Origin: Treponema sp.
Lineage (GTDB): Bacteria > Spirochaetota > Spirochaetia > Treponematales > Treponemataceae
Length of the DNA: 64,000 nt
Assembly (NCBI GenBank): GCA_024402695.1
Contig: JAKSTG010000007.1
Location: forward strand, 1 to 64,000
Direction: 5' to 3'
Below are positions 27,844 to 36,144 of the stretch, in pieces (position 1 is the first letter of the stretch; each line of letters begins with the position of its first letter). The position numbers were made by a program, and so were the translations under genes. The notes below the pieces were generated by a model. The model saw only the letters and a list, made by a program, of their open reading frames with translations. It made no database searches and was not told where the DNA came from.

Positions 27844-29049
27844 ATGAGTGAATTACGTGTACCTTTCCATAAGGCCGCTATAACAAAAGATGAAGAAGAT
27901 GCTGTTCTTGAAGTACTGCGTTCCGGATGGCTTACAACCGGAAAATGGACCCTTGAATTCGAACAGAAGTTTTCAGAGTTCATGAACCGTGGAAACAAAA
28001 GCGGACAGGATCCTGTTATTTCACTGGCTGTAAACTCGAATACTTCCGGAATGATTCTTGCGATGGAAGCCTGTGGTGTAAAAGAAGGAAAAGCTGTAAT
28101 TACTACTCCCTACACCTTCGTTTCCACTGCAACCTGCGCAAGACACCTGAACGGCGATGTTTACTTTGCAGACATTGAAAAAGATTCCTACTCAATTGAT
28201 CCCGTTAAAATAGAAGAAATACTCAAAAAAGACACAGAAAGCGGAGAACACAAGGTATGCGCCATTGTTCCGGTTCACTTCGGTGGAAATCTGTGCAACA
28301 TGAAAGCCATCAAAGAACTGGCAGACAAATATTCAACTCCTGAAAACAAAATTTATGTCATAGAAGATACAGCTCATTCCTTCCCTTCAAAAACAGAAGA
28401 AGGTTACGGCGGATGTCTTGGAGACATCGGGGTTTTCAGTTTTTACGTAACAAAGACAATCACCACTGCAGAAGGCGGAATGGTAACAACAAGAAACAAA
28501 GACCTGGCCCGCCGCATGACAATGATGCGCATGCACGGAATGGACAGAACTACCTGGGACCGTTACACAAGTCCCCGCGCCTCATGGGAATACGACATTG
28601 TTGCTCCTGGCTACAAGTTCAATCTTCCGGATGTTCTTTCGGCAATCGGGGTAAAACAACTGGAAAGAGCAGAACTTTTTTATGAACAGAGAAAAGCTAT
28701 TTTTGAACGCTATAACAAGGCCTTCAAAGACCTGCCTTTCATTACCCTTCCTCCAAATGACGAAGGGAATGCCATGCACATCTATCCTCTGCGCATAAAC
28801 AGTGCCTGCAAATATTCAAGACTTGAAGCCGCAAAGAAATTCCAGGCCGCAGGAATGGGAATCAGCGTACACTTCATTCCTATATTCCACTTCACCTACT
28901 GGCAGGAGCTATACCCTGATTTCAGGGCAGAAAATTACCCTAACGCAGAAACCCAGTACTCACAGACCATTTCACTTCCAATCTGGCCAGACATGTCAGA
29001 TGAAGATATTGAATTTGTAATAGAACAGGTAAAATCCTTATCAGAATAA
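27844..29049 (+). CDS. PLP-dependent sugar aminotransferase (DegT/DnrJ/EryC1/StrS family)
   Basis: A 401-residue aminotransferase that would aminate the keto-sugar made by the preceding dehydratase. The PLP-binding Lys is in FYVTKTITTAEGG near residue 201, with DTAHSFPS (Asp stacking on PLP) near 178. The N-terminal VPFHKAAITKDEEDAVLEVL and C-terminal GISVHFIPI are typical of PseC/LegC/PglE-type enzymes. A GGGAG Shine-Dalgarno sequence precedes the ATG. It lies 45 bases after the dehydratase and 15 bases before the XDH-like large subunit. T. pallidum TP0078 (annotated spsC) is the likely counterpart, from memory. Confidence 0.93.
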   Translation: MSELRVPFHKAAITKDEEDAVLEVLRSGWLTTGKWTLEFEQKFSEFMNRGNKSGQDPVISLAVNSNTSGMILAMEACGVKEGKAVITTPYTFVSTATCARHLNGDVYFADIEKDSYSIDPVKIEEILKKDTESGEHKVCAIVPVHFGGNLCNMKAIKELADKYSTPENKIYVIEDTAHSFPSKTEEGYGGCLGDIGVFSFYVTKTITTAEGGMVTTRNKDLARRMTMMRMHGMDRTTWDRYTSPRASWEYDIVAPGYKFNLPDVLSAIGVKQLERAELFYEQRKAIFERYNKAFKDLPFITLPPNDEGNAMHIYPLRINSACKYSRLEAAKKFQAAGMGISVHFIPIFHFTYWQELYPDFRAENYPNAETQYSQTISLPIWPDMSDEDIEFVIEQVKSLSE

Positions 29050-29064
29050 AAACGCGGAATAATT

Positions 29065-31350
29065 ATGGCAAAAAAGACAAACAGTAATACAGAAAAAATG
29101 TTTTCAATGGAAGCAAAGGATTTTTATTCCGATTACACCAGCGAAAACCTTCTTTATGGAAGCCTTATCCGAAGTCCTGCGGGAACCGGAAAAGTTGCCG
29201 ACATAAAAGTACCGGACCTTCCGGAAAACTATTTTGTTTTTACTGCCAAGGATATTCCAGGCCAGAACAAAATTCTGATCAATGACGAAACCATTCAGAT
29301 TTTCACACAAGGGAATATTTCCTACAAAGGCGAAGTCCTTGGAATCCTGGTTGGAGAAGACCGGGAAACTGTAGAAAGACTGGCTGAAGAAGCAGAAATC
29401 TCTTTTGACATTGACTCCCTTGAATCTGCATTCCAGTCTGTAGAAAAAAAATACAAACACCCTGCCATTGCCATTTCAGGAAAGCGCCGGCCTACAGTTG
29501 CCGACATCAAAAACCTTGCAAATGAGCTGAACGAAATGCCTTCCCTGGATACAGTTCAGAATTCCCGGGGACGAATCAGACCAGAAGAAGGCCGCGTAAT
29601 TGCAGACAGAACTGTAAGAACCGGACTTTACAAACAGTATTCAGCAGAAAATGCAGAAGCTGAACTTTTCACAGAAGACATACGAGAATTCTCCGGAGAC
29701 CTGGACCTTCGCCAGGCAGACTCCCTCTGGCAGGAAACCAGCGGTGCTTTCTGTAACTACGAAAAAGGTTCTCTTCATGTTTACACAGCAACTAAATGGG
29801 CTTTTCTTTTGCAGAATGTTCTTTGCCAGGCCCTGGACCTTTCTGAAGAAAACATATTCGTCCATAAAACAAAAGATTCCGGCATGTATCCCAACGGAAT
29901 CTGGAAAAATGCAGTTCTTGCAACTCAGGTCGCTGCCGCTTCTTTTCTTACAGGAAAACCTGTAAAACTGATTTTCTCACAGGCGGAAGAAAACGAATTC
30001 ATGCGACCTGGAGTTATTTCCAAATTCTCCTACAAAACTGGAGTTACAGAAGACGGCATAATCAAATCCATGCACCTTGATGTAGAGGTAGATGCAGGAT
30101 GCGCAAACCCTTATGCACAGGAAATCATTGACCGTCTTGTAATTTCAAGCATGGGACTTTACCAGCCAGACAATCTGTACATTTCTGCCAAGGCAGTTAC
30201 TTCAAATGAGCCGCCTTCTTCAATCTACCCAAGAATCATTGATGCCCAGAGTTTCTTTGCCCTGGAAAATCATATCCAGAACATCGCAAAAGAATTGAGA
30301 ATTTCGCCAGAAGAATTCCGCCTTAAGAACATGTCTCATGGAAAGAAAAAATTCCCGGTTTCCATTCCGGTAAACAGCGTAGAAGAAACTCTTTCCAAAA
30401 CTATTTCTGAAAGCGACTTCAACAGAAAATTCTTTACCTTCAATCTTATTGCAAACAAAAGATCCCAGCACAAGGAAAACTCTTTCTTTGCACTGCCTCT
30501 TAGAGGAATCGGATTCTCCTGCGCTTACGACGGTTCAGGTTATTTCGGAAAGACAATCTATTCCTGCGACCAGAAAATGGAAGTTATTTTCAACTCTGCA
30601 GATTTTGTGGAAATCCATTCCCTGAAACCTTCTTCGGTTGTAGAGGCAATCTGGAAAAAAACAGTAGCCGACATTCTTCAGATTGAACCTTCTGCAGTCA
30701 AAGTTAATTCAGTATTCCCTGCAAAAGAAATTCCTGACATTCCGGAAGAAACCAGTTCAAACATTTCGGTAATGACATACCTTCTGAAAAAATGTTGTCA
30801 GGAAATCCAGAAAAAAAGATTCCACTCACCTCTTCCACTGGTTTCAAAGAAAGCCCTTCCATCTTCCATCAAGAACAAATGGGACAATGAAAGCTTTACA
30901 GGTATTCCTTTCCATGCAGCAAGTTTTGCTTCCGTTGCCATCGAACTGGAACTGGACCCTTATACCTACATGGAAAAAATCAAAAGGCTCTTCATGACAG
31001 TAAGCTGCGGAGAACTTTTCGATAAAAAAGCCGCTGAAAGAACTCTGAAACTGGCAATCCAGCAGGAACTTCTTACTCTGGTAGAAAACTCAAAAGTTGA
31101 ATGTGAAAGCATACGCATTTTCTTCATCAATTCAGAAGAAAGTCCAGGACAGATCGGGGAACTGGTACACAACACTGTTCCGGCAGCTTTTGCCTCAGCC
31201 CTTTCACTAGCCTTATCAACTGAAATCAATACACTTCCTGTAAGTCAAAGCCTGATTTATGATTTGATCAAAGAAAAACGGGAAGAAAAGGACGAAGAAA
31301 CAGACAACGAACAGGAGGAAAAGACAGATGCAGCTTCAGATGACGATTAA
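29065..31350 (+). CDS. Xanthine-dehydrogenase-family large subunit, cofactor loops degenerate
   Basis: A 761-residue protein related to molybdenum hydroxylase large subunits. The a/b hammerhead-like domain is N-terminal. The segment FALENHIQNIAKELRISPEEFRLKNM (in two parts) and the terminal PGQIGELVHNTVPAAFASAL, with the Glu equivalent to the catalytic GVGE glutamate near 697, show the relationship. However, the first glycine-rich loop (GGGFGGK in active enzymes) reads DSGMYPNGIW near 271, and the second (RGFG) reads YPRIIDAQ near 387, so molybdopterin binding is doubtful. The tail is acidic. It overlaps the iron-sulphur subunit gene by 23 bases. Substrate and cofactor are unknown. Confidence 0.8.
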   Translation: MAKKTNSNTEKMFSMEAKDFYSDYTSENLLYGSLIRSPAGTGKVADIKVPDLPENYFVFTAKDIPGQNKILINDETIQIFTQGNISYKGEVLGILVGEDRETVERLAEEAEISFDIDSLESAFQSVEKKYKHPAIAISGKRRPTVADIKNLANELNEMPSLDTVQNSRGRIRPEEGRVIADRTVRTGLYKQYSAENAEAELFTEDIREFSGDLDLRQADSLWQETSGAFCNYEKGSLHVYTATKWAFLLQNVLCQALDLSEENIFVHKTKDSGMYPNGIWKNAVLATQVAAASFLTGKPVKLIFSQAEENEFMRPGVISKFSYKTGVTEDGIIKSMHLDVEVDAGCANPYAQEIIDRLVISSMGLYQPDNLYISAKAVTSNEPPSSIYPRIIDAQSFFALENHIQNIAKELRISPEEFRLKNMSHGKKKFPVSIPVNSVEETLSKTISESDFNRKFFTFNLIANKRSQHKENSFFALPLRGIGFSCAYDGSGYFGKTIYSCDQKMEVIFNSADFVEIHSLKPSSVVEAIWKKTVADILQIEPSAVKVNSVFPAKEIPDIPEETSSNISVMTYLLKKCCQEIQKKRFHSPLPLVSKKALPSSIKNKWDNESFTGIPFHAASFASVAIELELDPYTYMEKIKRLFMTVSCGELFDKKAAERTLKLAIQQELLTLVENSKVECESIRIFFINSEESPGQIGELVHNTVPAAFASALSLALSTEINTLPVSQSLIYDLIKEKREEKDEETDNEQEEKTDAASDDD

Positions 31351-31798
31351 TTCCGTAAAGCAGAATATTGAATGCAGTCCGGACAAAAAACTCATGCACA
31401 TTCTTCGAGAAAAGAACTGTCTTTCTGTAAAATCGGGATGCGAAGAAGGAATCTGCGGTTCCTGTACAGTTCTTCTGGACGGCGCACCGGTACCTTCCTG
31501 CTGCGTTCCTGTTGCCCTTGCAAGAAACAGCGAAATCATTACTTTGGAATATTTCTCTAAAACTTCTGAATACCGTGTCATTATGAACGGCTTCAAAAAA
31601 GCAGGCATCAACCTTTGCGGTTACTGCAACGCTGCAAAAGTTTTCGCAGCCTATCAGGTTCTGACTTTAAAGAAAAGCCTTACCCGCGAAGACATTGCAT
31701 TCCAGCTGCAGGGCATTGCTCCCTGTTGTACCGATCAGGATACCCTCATCAATGGAATCATTTACGCCATCAGAGAATATTCAACTCCGGGAGAATGA
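31328..31798 (+). CDS. Xanthine-dehydrogenase-family [2Fe-2S] subunit
   Basis: A 156-residue protein with the two-domain layout of molybdenum hydroxylase iron-sulphur subunits. The plant-ferredoxin-like domain has a complete cluster site, C38-x4-C43-x2-C46-x11-C58. The helical second domain has C97-x2-C100, but its last pair reads PCC (132-134) where the family has CRC, so one ligand is displaced by a residue. The usual Gln of QCGYC is Leu. AGGAGG lies 9 bases before the ATG and inside the 3' end of the large-subunit gene. T. pallidum TP0080, annotated quinoline 2-oxidoreductase, appears to be its relative (from memory). Confidence 0.87.
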   Translation: MQLQMTINSVKQNIECSPDKKLMHILREKNCLSVKSGCEEGICGSCTVLLDGAPVPSCCVPVALARNSEIITLEYFSKTSEYRVIMNGFKKAGINLCGYCNAAKVFAAYQVLTLKKSLTREDIAFQLQGIAPCCTDQDTLINGIIYAIREYSTPGE

Positions 31799-31801
31799 TA
31801 A

Positions 31802-32599
31802 ATGGAAAAAACCGTTTTCTTTGCCAACAACACTGACGACCTCCTTTACTTTATGAAGACTTCCCAGAACCTGGAAATTGTCGGAGGCTGTACAAGAATA
31901 GAAGAACTTCCACAGAAATTCATTTCCACAAGAAAGATCCCGGACCTGTGCAAAATCGAAAGACACGAACGTTTTCTGGATATAGGACCTGGAGTAACTC
32001 TTTCAAGAATTCTTGATCTGGGACCAAACCATCTTCCTAAAGTTCTTTATGAAGCCCTTATGTCTGTCGCAAATCCTAACGTAAGAAATATGGCAACAAT
32101 CGGTGGAAACATTCTTGAAAAAAATCAGAAGCTTACACTTTTTGCTCCACTTCTTGCCTTGGACGCAAAACTCGAAGTTGAAAGCCAGAATGAAAAGAGA
32201 ACTATTTCACTGCAGAATTTCAAAGCTCTTCCAGAAGGATTCTTTCTTAGGAACATCAGAATCCCTTTGAATGACGGAGACATTTCAATTTTCAGAAGAG
32301 CCGGCCCGGAACATTCAGTAGATGAAAACACAGTATCCTTCGCTTTCATTGCCGAAACTGAACGAAACACAATTTCCAGCGTTGCCCTTGCCTTCGCAGG
32401 TCCTTTCGCTTTCCGAAACAAGGATTTTGAAACTTCCCTTGCAGGTATAAGACTTCCTTTGTCGAAACAATCTGTTGCAGAGATTCAGGAACTTGCAAAA
32501 GAAAAATTCGCAGAAGACTCCCGTGACATTATGATGAATGATGTTATGAGACAGCAGTTTGCAAATCTGGTTAGATACGCTTTTGAACAGCTCATGTAG
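31802..32599 (+). CDS. Xanthine-dehydrogenase-family FAD-binding subunit
   Basis: A 265-residue protein of the FAD_binding_5/CO dehydrogenase medium-subunit family. The short N-terminal FAD segment LEIVGGCTRI replaces the usual longer AGGT motif, and the second FAD motif NMATIGGNIL near residue 99-108 is intact. The C-terminal domain resembles the family's small cap. The GGGAG ribosome-binding site overlaps the end of the [2Fe-2S] gene, whose stop is 3 bases before this ATG. With the two preceding genes it would complete an electron-transfer chain from substrate site to FAD. It converges on the NeuB-type gene with a 6-base gap and no visible terminator. Confidence 0.85.
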   Translation: MEKTVFFANNTDDLLYFMKTSQNLEIVGGCTRIEELPQKFISTRKIPDLCKIERHERFLDIGPGVTLSRILDLGPNHLPKVLYEALMSVANPNVRNMATIGGNILEKNQKLTLFAPLLALDAKLEVESQNEKRTISLQNFKALPEGFFLRNIRIPLNDGDISIFRRAGPEHSVDENTVSFAFIAETERNTISSVALAFAGPFAFRNKDFETSLAGIRLPLSKQSVAEIQELAKEKFAEDSRDIMMNDVMRQQFANLVRYAFEQLM

Positions 32600-32600
32600 G

Positions 32601-32621
32601 AAGAGTTAAGAGTTAAGAGTT
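32601..32621. repeat. Three-copy heptanucleotide repeat AAGAGTT
   Basis: Three perfect copies of the 7-base unit AAGAGTT span the few bases between the convergent FAD-subunit and NeuB-type genes and include the latter's last codons and stop. Confidence 0.9.
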
Positions 32622-33751
32622 AAGAAGTTTTCCGGGATGTCTGAAAACTGAAGTCCGCTGCCGTCTGTAACATCGTTCAGAAGCGGTTGACCGATTACTT
32701 TTTCAAGATACTCAGGACTGATTCCTGGTGTCAGAATTTTTTCTGTTCTCAGAACGGCCACATCTTTTTCCGAAATGATTTCACCTTTTTTAATGTCCCG
32801 CATAAAATGAATGGAACGGTTTGTGCGACCATAGTTTGCTTCTTCAGCAGGTGCAAGTCTTTTGATACCGTCTCCAAGAATAGCTTCGATTTTTTCTTTG
32901 CCGCCTTCCCCTGCATTTTCCATGAGCTGGTTCACAACATAATCATAGCCGTCTTTTCCGTAACGGTTCAGGGCGGCTTCTGCCTGATGAACGCAATGAA
33001 CCATAAGGGCGAACTGTTCCCCTTCAAGGGCAACGGGATCATCAAGTCCCATGGTTTTCTTTGAAAGAGTAATATGCTTTTCAATAATTGTTCCGCCCGC
33101 TGCTACAGAAAGAACCGGAACAAGAACAGGATCAAGAGAATGGTCACTTACTCCCATTTCAATTCCCAGTTCTTTTTTAAGGTTTGTAATAATGCGCAGG
33201 TTATATTCTGTTTCAGGAGCCGGATAACTGGTAATGCAATGAAGAAGAGAAACATCTTCCTTCCCAAGGATTTCAACGGCCTTGCGGATATCTTCCATTT
33301 TTGAAACACCGCTTGAAAGAATTACAGGAACCAGCTTCTGTCCAGAAGTTTTCTGATTCTTTCTGTATTCGGCAAGTTTCTTCAGCATAGGATAATGATT
33401 CAGCTCTGGAGAAGCGATTTTTACATAATCAGGATTTAAAGAAAGAAGTTCTTCAAGAGAACGAAGTCCAAAAGGTGAACAGCAGAATTTCATTCCTTTT
33501 GAATGAGTGTAATCAATCATTTTTTTATAGAAAGAAACGGGACATTCAAGCTGACGGAAACGGTCATAAAGAGGAATTTTTCCTGTAGGTAAATTTACGA
33601 AACCTGTTTTTGGATGGAGGATTTCATCTGCATAGACCCACTGAAATTTTGCGCAGTCAGCACCGCTTTCTGCACATTCATCAATCATAAGTCTGGCTTT
33701 TGCAGCATCCCCTTCATGACTTGTACCTATTTCAGCAATTATAAGACTCAT
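32606..33751 (-). CDS. NeuB-family nonulosonic acid synthase
   Basis: A 381-residue enzyme that condenses phosphoenolpyruvate with a hexosamine derivative to make a nine-carbon sugar (sialic, legionaminic or pseudaminic type). The N-terminal NeuB barrel has AEIGTSHEGDAAKA, KFQ, CSPFG and VSDHSLDPVLVPV motifs; the C-terminal SAF/antifreeze-like domain starts near 300 (NRSIHFMRDIKKGEIISEKDV). Which nonulosonate it makes cannot be told. It overlaps the upstream lipoprotein gene by ATGA and converges on the XDH-like operon. Together with the dehydratase and aminotransferase nearby it points to a glycan-precursor region; treponemal flagellins are known to carry nonulosonic acid glycans. Confidence 0.88.
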   Translation of the reverse strand: MSLIIAEIGTSHEGDAAKARLMIDECAESGADCAKFQWVYADEILHPKTGFVNLPTGKIPLYDRFRQLECPVSFYKKMIDYTHSKGMKFCCSPFGLRSLEELLSLNPDYVKIASPELNHYPMLKKLAEYRKNQKTSGQKLVPVILSSGVSKMEDIRKAVEILGKEDVSLLHCITSYPAPETEYNLRIITNLKKELGIEMGVSDHSLDPVLVPVLSVAAGGTIIEKHITLSKKTMGLDDPVALEGEQFALMVHCVHQAEAALNRYGKDGYDYVVNQLMENAGEGGKEKIEAILGDGIKRLAPAEEANYGRTNRSIHFMRDIKKGEIISEKDVAVLRTEKILTPGISPEYLEKVIGQPLLNDVTDGSGLQFSDIPENFLTLNS

Positions 33752-34113
33752 TTTTCTGCCATGCCTTTTGCTGAAGTTTCAGCCTGAAATCTGTTTGAGA
33801 ACACAAGAACACTTTTAGAGGGAAGAAATCCTTTTTCGAACTTAACCCACTTTTCGCCTTCCGAAGAATAAGAAAAACCTTTGACTTGAAGAACTTCCCC
33901 TCTTTTTCCATGGGCAACATCTTTTCCTGTCCATTCCTGATTTTCGCGGAATGCAACATAAGGTTCATTTATAACGGCCCATTCAACATCAACTGCAAGG
34001 GCAAGAGGATCTGAATTATCCAAAGTGATTTCTGCCGCTTTTTCGTCCCGGCAACTGTAAAAGAAAGCGCTTAAGGAAAGTATAAAAAGCAATACAAGTG
34101 GTGTTTTTCTCAT
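33748..34113 (-). CDS. Small lipoprotein with SH3-like domain
   Basis: A 121-residue protein starting MRKTPLVLLFILSLSAFFYSC, a clear lipoprotein signal with Cys21. The mature part (EWAVINEPYVAFRENQEW..., then GKRGEVLQVKGFSY and WVKFEKGFLPSKSVLV) resembles a bacterial SH3-like fold, which often binds cell-wall peptides. I chose the ATG at 34113 because the frame extends further only into the oppositely oriented argS gene, and because TTGAAA-17-TATAAT ends 6 bases before this ATG. There is no Shine-Dalgarno sequence, so the mRNA is probably leaderless. It overlaps the NeuB-type gene by 4 bases and is cotranscribed with it. Confidence 0.75.
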   Translation of the reverse strand: MRKTPLVLLFILSLSAFFYSCRDEKAAEITLDNSDPLALAVDVEWAVINEPYVAFRENQEWTGKDVAHGKRGEVLQVKGFSYSSEGEKWVKFEKGFLPSKSVLVFSNRFQAETSAKGMAEK

Positions 34114-34119
34114 ATGCGA

Positions 34120-34148
34120 ATTATACTCCATATTCCTAAATCTTTCAA
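34120..34148 (-). promoter_or_regulatory. Strong promoter for the lipoprotein-neuB operon, leaderless type
   Basis: On the minus strand TTGAAA (34143-34148) and consensus TATAAT (34120-34125) are 17 bases apart, with the ATG 6 bases after the -10. It overlaps the argS promoter region on the opposite strand. Confidence 0.65.
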
Positions 34149-34155
34149 AATCCGA

Positions 34156-34161
34156 TAAAAT
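34156..34161 (+). promoter_or_regulatory. Candidate -10 of a leaderless argS promoter
   Basis: TAAAAT lies 7 bases before the argS ATG, with no ribosome-binding site. No convincing -35 is present. Confidence 0.35.
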
Positions 34162-34168
34162 AAGTTTT

Positions 34169-35986
34169 ATGGCAGACGTAAAATCAACTCTTAAAGAAAT
34201 CGTTGCTAATGCAGTCAACGAAGTTATCAAAGAAATCAATCCGGAAGCAGAACTTACAAGCGCAGACAAACTGCAGGTAGTTACTCCTCCGAATCCTGAA
34301 ATGGGTGACCTTGGTGTTCCACTTTTTGTTTTTGCAAAGGCACTCCGTATGGCCCCTCCTCAGATTGCAGCAAAAGTTGCTGAACAAATTACTGACACTT
34401 CTATCGGTCAGTTCGTTGCCGTAGGACCATACATCAACCTTAAACTGGAAAAGTCAGGTGCCGCAAAAGACATTCTTGCAAAGGTTGCAAAGGACGGAAA
34501 AAACTACGGTACTTTTGATGCCAACGGAAAGGCTCCTCTTGAAGGCCGCCGTGTAATGATCGAATTCTCTTCACCAAATACAAACAAACCTCTCCACCTT
34601 GGACACCTTCGTAACGATGCCCTCGGAGAATCAGTTAGCCGTATCCTGAAGATGGCCGGTGCTGAAGTTTTCAAAGTTGACCTTATCAACAACCGTGGTG
34701 TTCACATCTGTAAGTCAATGCTGGCTTACAAACTTTTCCACGAAGCAAAAGGTGAAACTCCTGAAACTCTGGGAATCAAAGGCGACCACTTCGTAGGACA
34801 GTGCTACGTTGAATTCGAACAGTATCTTAAAGGTTCAAAAGACGGCACAATCGCACCTCATCCGGAAGCACTTCAGGAAGCTGAAGACATGCTTATCAAA
34901 TGGGAAGCAGGTGATCCAGAAGTTCGCAAGCTGTGGCAGATGATGAACGACTGGACTTTGAACGGTGTAAAAGAAACTTACAAACGTACAGACATCACTT
35001 TCGATAAATTCTATCTTGAAAGCGAAACATACCTTAAAGGAAAAGATGAAATCCTTAAAGGACTTGAAAAAGGCGTATTCTTCAAAGCCGAAGACGGTTC
35101 TGTTCGCATTGACGTAACAGACGTTGTAGGAAAAGGAAAAGACGAAGACAACCACGAAAAAGTTCTTCTCCGTAAGGACGGAACTTCAGTTTATATCACT
35201 CAGGATATCGGAACTGCCATCAGCCGCCACGACGACTGGGCTTTCAACGAAATGATCTACGTTGTAGCTTCTGAACAGAACTACCACTTCAAGATTCTTT
35301 TCCACATTCTGAAAAAACTTGGATTTGACTGGACAGACCGCCTGTTCCACTTAAGCTACGGTCTTGTAAACCTGCCTTCAGGACGTATGAAAAGCCGCGA
35401 AGGAACAGTAGTTGATGCCGACGACCTGGTAGACAACCTGCACGCCGCAGCCCTTGAAGAAATCAAGGCTAAGGGACGTGACGCAGAACTGGACGATGCA
35501 GATGATGTAGCAGAAAAAGTTGCCCTTGCAGCTTTGAACTACTACCTTCTGAACGTAACACCAATCAAAGACATGCTCTTCAATCCTGAAGAATCCCTTT
35601 CTTTCAACGGAAACACAGGTCCTTACCTTCAGTACATGGGAGCCCGTATTTCTTCAATCCTCAGAAAGGCAGAAGAAAGCGGAATAAAACCATGCGCAGA
35701 CAATGTTGACCTTCTTAAAGCAGGAGAAGAATGGGAACTGGTTAAATCTCTCGGAGACTTCCCTTCTGTTGTTCAGCGTGCTGCCGAAAACCTGGATGCT
35801 TCAGTTGTTGCAGCTTACCTCTATGACCTGAGTAAGCTCTTCAGCAAGTTCTACCAGCAGTGTTCTATTATGAACTGCGAAGACGAAAAGCTTAAAGAAG
35901 CACGTCTGTATCTTGCAGAATGTACACTGACAGTAATGAAGAATGCCATGAACCTGGTTCTGGTTCCATTCCTGGAAAAAATGTAA
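34169..35986 (+). CDS. argS: Arginyl-tRNA synthetase
   Basis: A class I aminoacyl-tRNA synthetase of 605 residues. The N-terminal additional domain (about 1-120) is followed by the HIGH-type motif PNTNKPLHLGHLRND near residues 133-147. The KMSKS-like loop is MKSREGT, the variant found in many ArgRS enzymes, and the DALR anticodon-binding domain starts near 460 and ends with LVLVPFLEKM. The gene is monocistronic and ends in a strong terminator at 35996-36029. Its start has no Shine-Dalgarno sequence and sits 7 bases after TAAAAT. It is divergent from the lipoprotein-neuB operon across a 55-base gap. Confidence 0.97.
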   Translation: MADVKSTLKEIVANAVNEVIKEINPEAELTSADKLQVVTPPNPEMGDLGVPLFVFAKALRMAPPQIAAKVAEQITDTSIGQFVAVGPYINLKLEKSGAAKDILAKVAKDGKNYGTFDANGKAPLEGRRVMIEFSSPNTNKPLHLGHLRNDALGESVSRILKMAGAEVFKVDLINNRGVHICKSMLAYKLFHEAKGETPETLGIKGDHFVGQCYVEFEQYLKGSKDGTIAPHPEALQEAEDMLIKWEAGDPEVRKLWQMMNDWTLNGVKETYKRTDITFDKFYLESETYLKGKDEILKGLEKGVFFKAEDGSVRIDVTDVVGKGKDEDNHEKVLLRKDGTSVYITQDIGTAISRHDDWAFNEMIYVVASEQNYHFKILFHILKKLGFDWTDRLFHLSYGLVNLPSGRMKSREGTVVDADDLVDNLHAAALEEIKAKGRDAELDDADDVAEKVALAALNYYLLNVTPIKDMLFNPEESLSFNGNTGPYLQYMGARISSILRKAEESGIKPCADNVDLLKAGEEWELVKSLGDFPSVVQRAAENLDASVVAAYLYDLSKLFSKFYQQCSIMNCEDEKLKEARLYLAECTLTVMKNAMNLVLVPFLEKM

Positions 35987-35995
35987 GAGATAACA

Positions 35996-36029
35996 CCCCT
36001 CACCGGACTTTCCGTGAGGGGCTTTTTTT
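35996..36029 (+). terminator. argS terminator
   Basis: Perfect 8-base arms CCCCTCAC (35996-36003) and GTGAGGGG (36014-36021) are followed by C and seven T residues. Confidence 0.92.
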
Positions 36030-36095
36030 GTTCTTCTCTTCCATACAAAATACAATTTCAATATAATTAAAGAACTTAATTATTTATAAACTAAA

Positions 36096-36115
36096 AAATC
36101 TGGAGTTCCGGATTT
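36096..36115 (+). promoter_or_regulatory. Hairpin in the glyA leader
   Basis: Arms AAATCTGG (36096-36103) and CCGGATTT (36108-36115) pair through 8 positions around AGTT. A TATAAT lies upstream at 36062-36067, so the stem would be near the 5' end of the mRNA. It has no terminator tail, and its function is unknown. Confidence 0.35.
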
Positions 36116-36144
36116 CTGAAATCTATAAACCTCGGAGTAAATTT

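Noticed and set aside
34114..34269. N-terminal extension of the small lipoprotein frame
   Set aside because: It would run antisense through the argS start, removes the signal peptide from the N-terminus and lies upstream of an excellent promoter.
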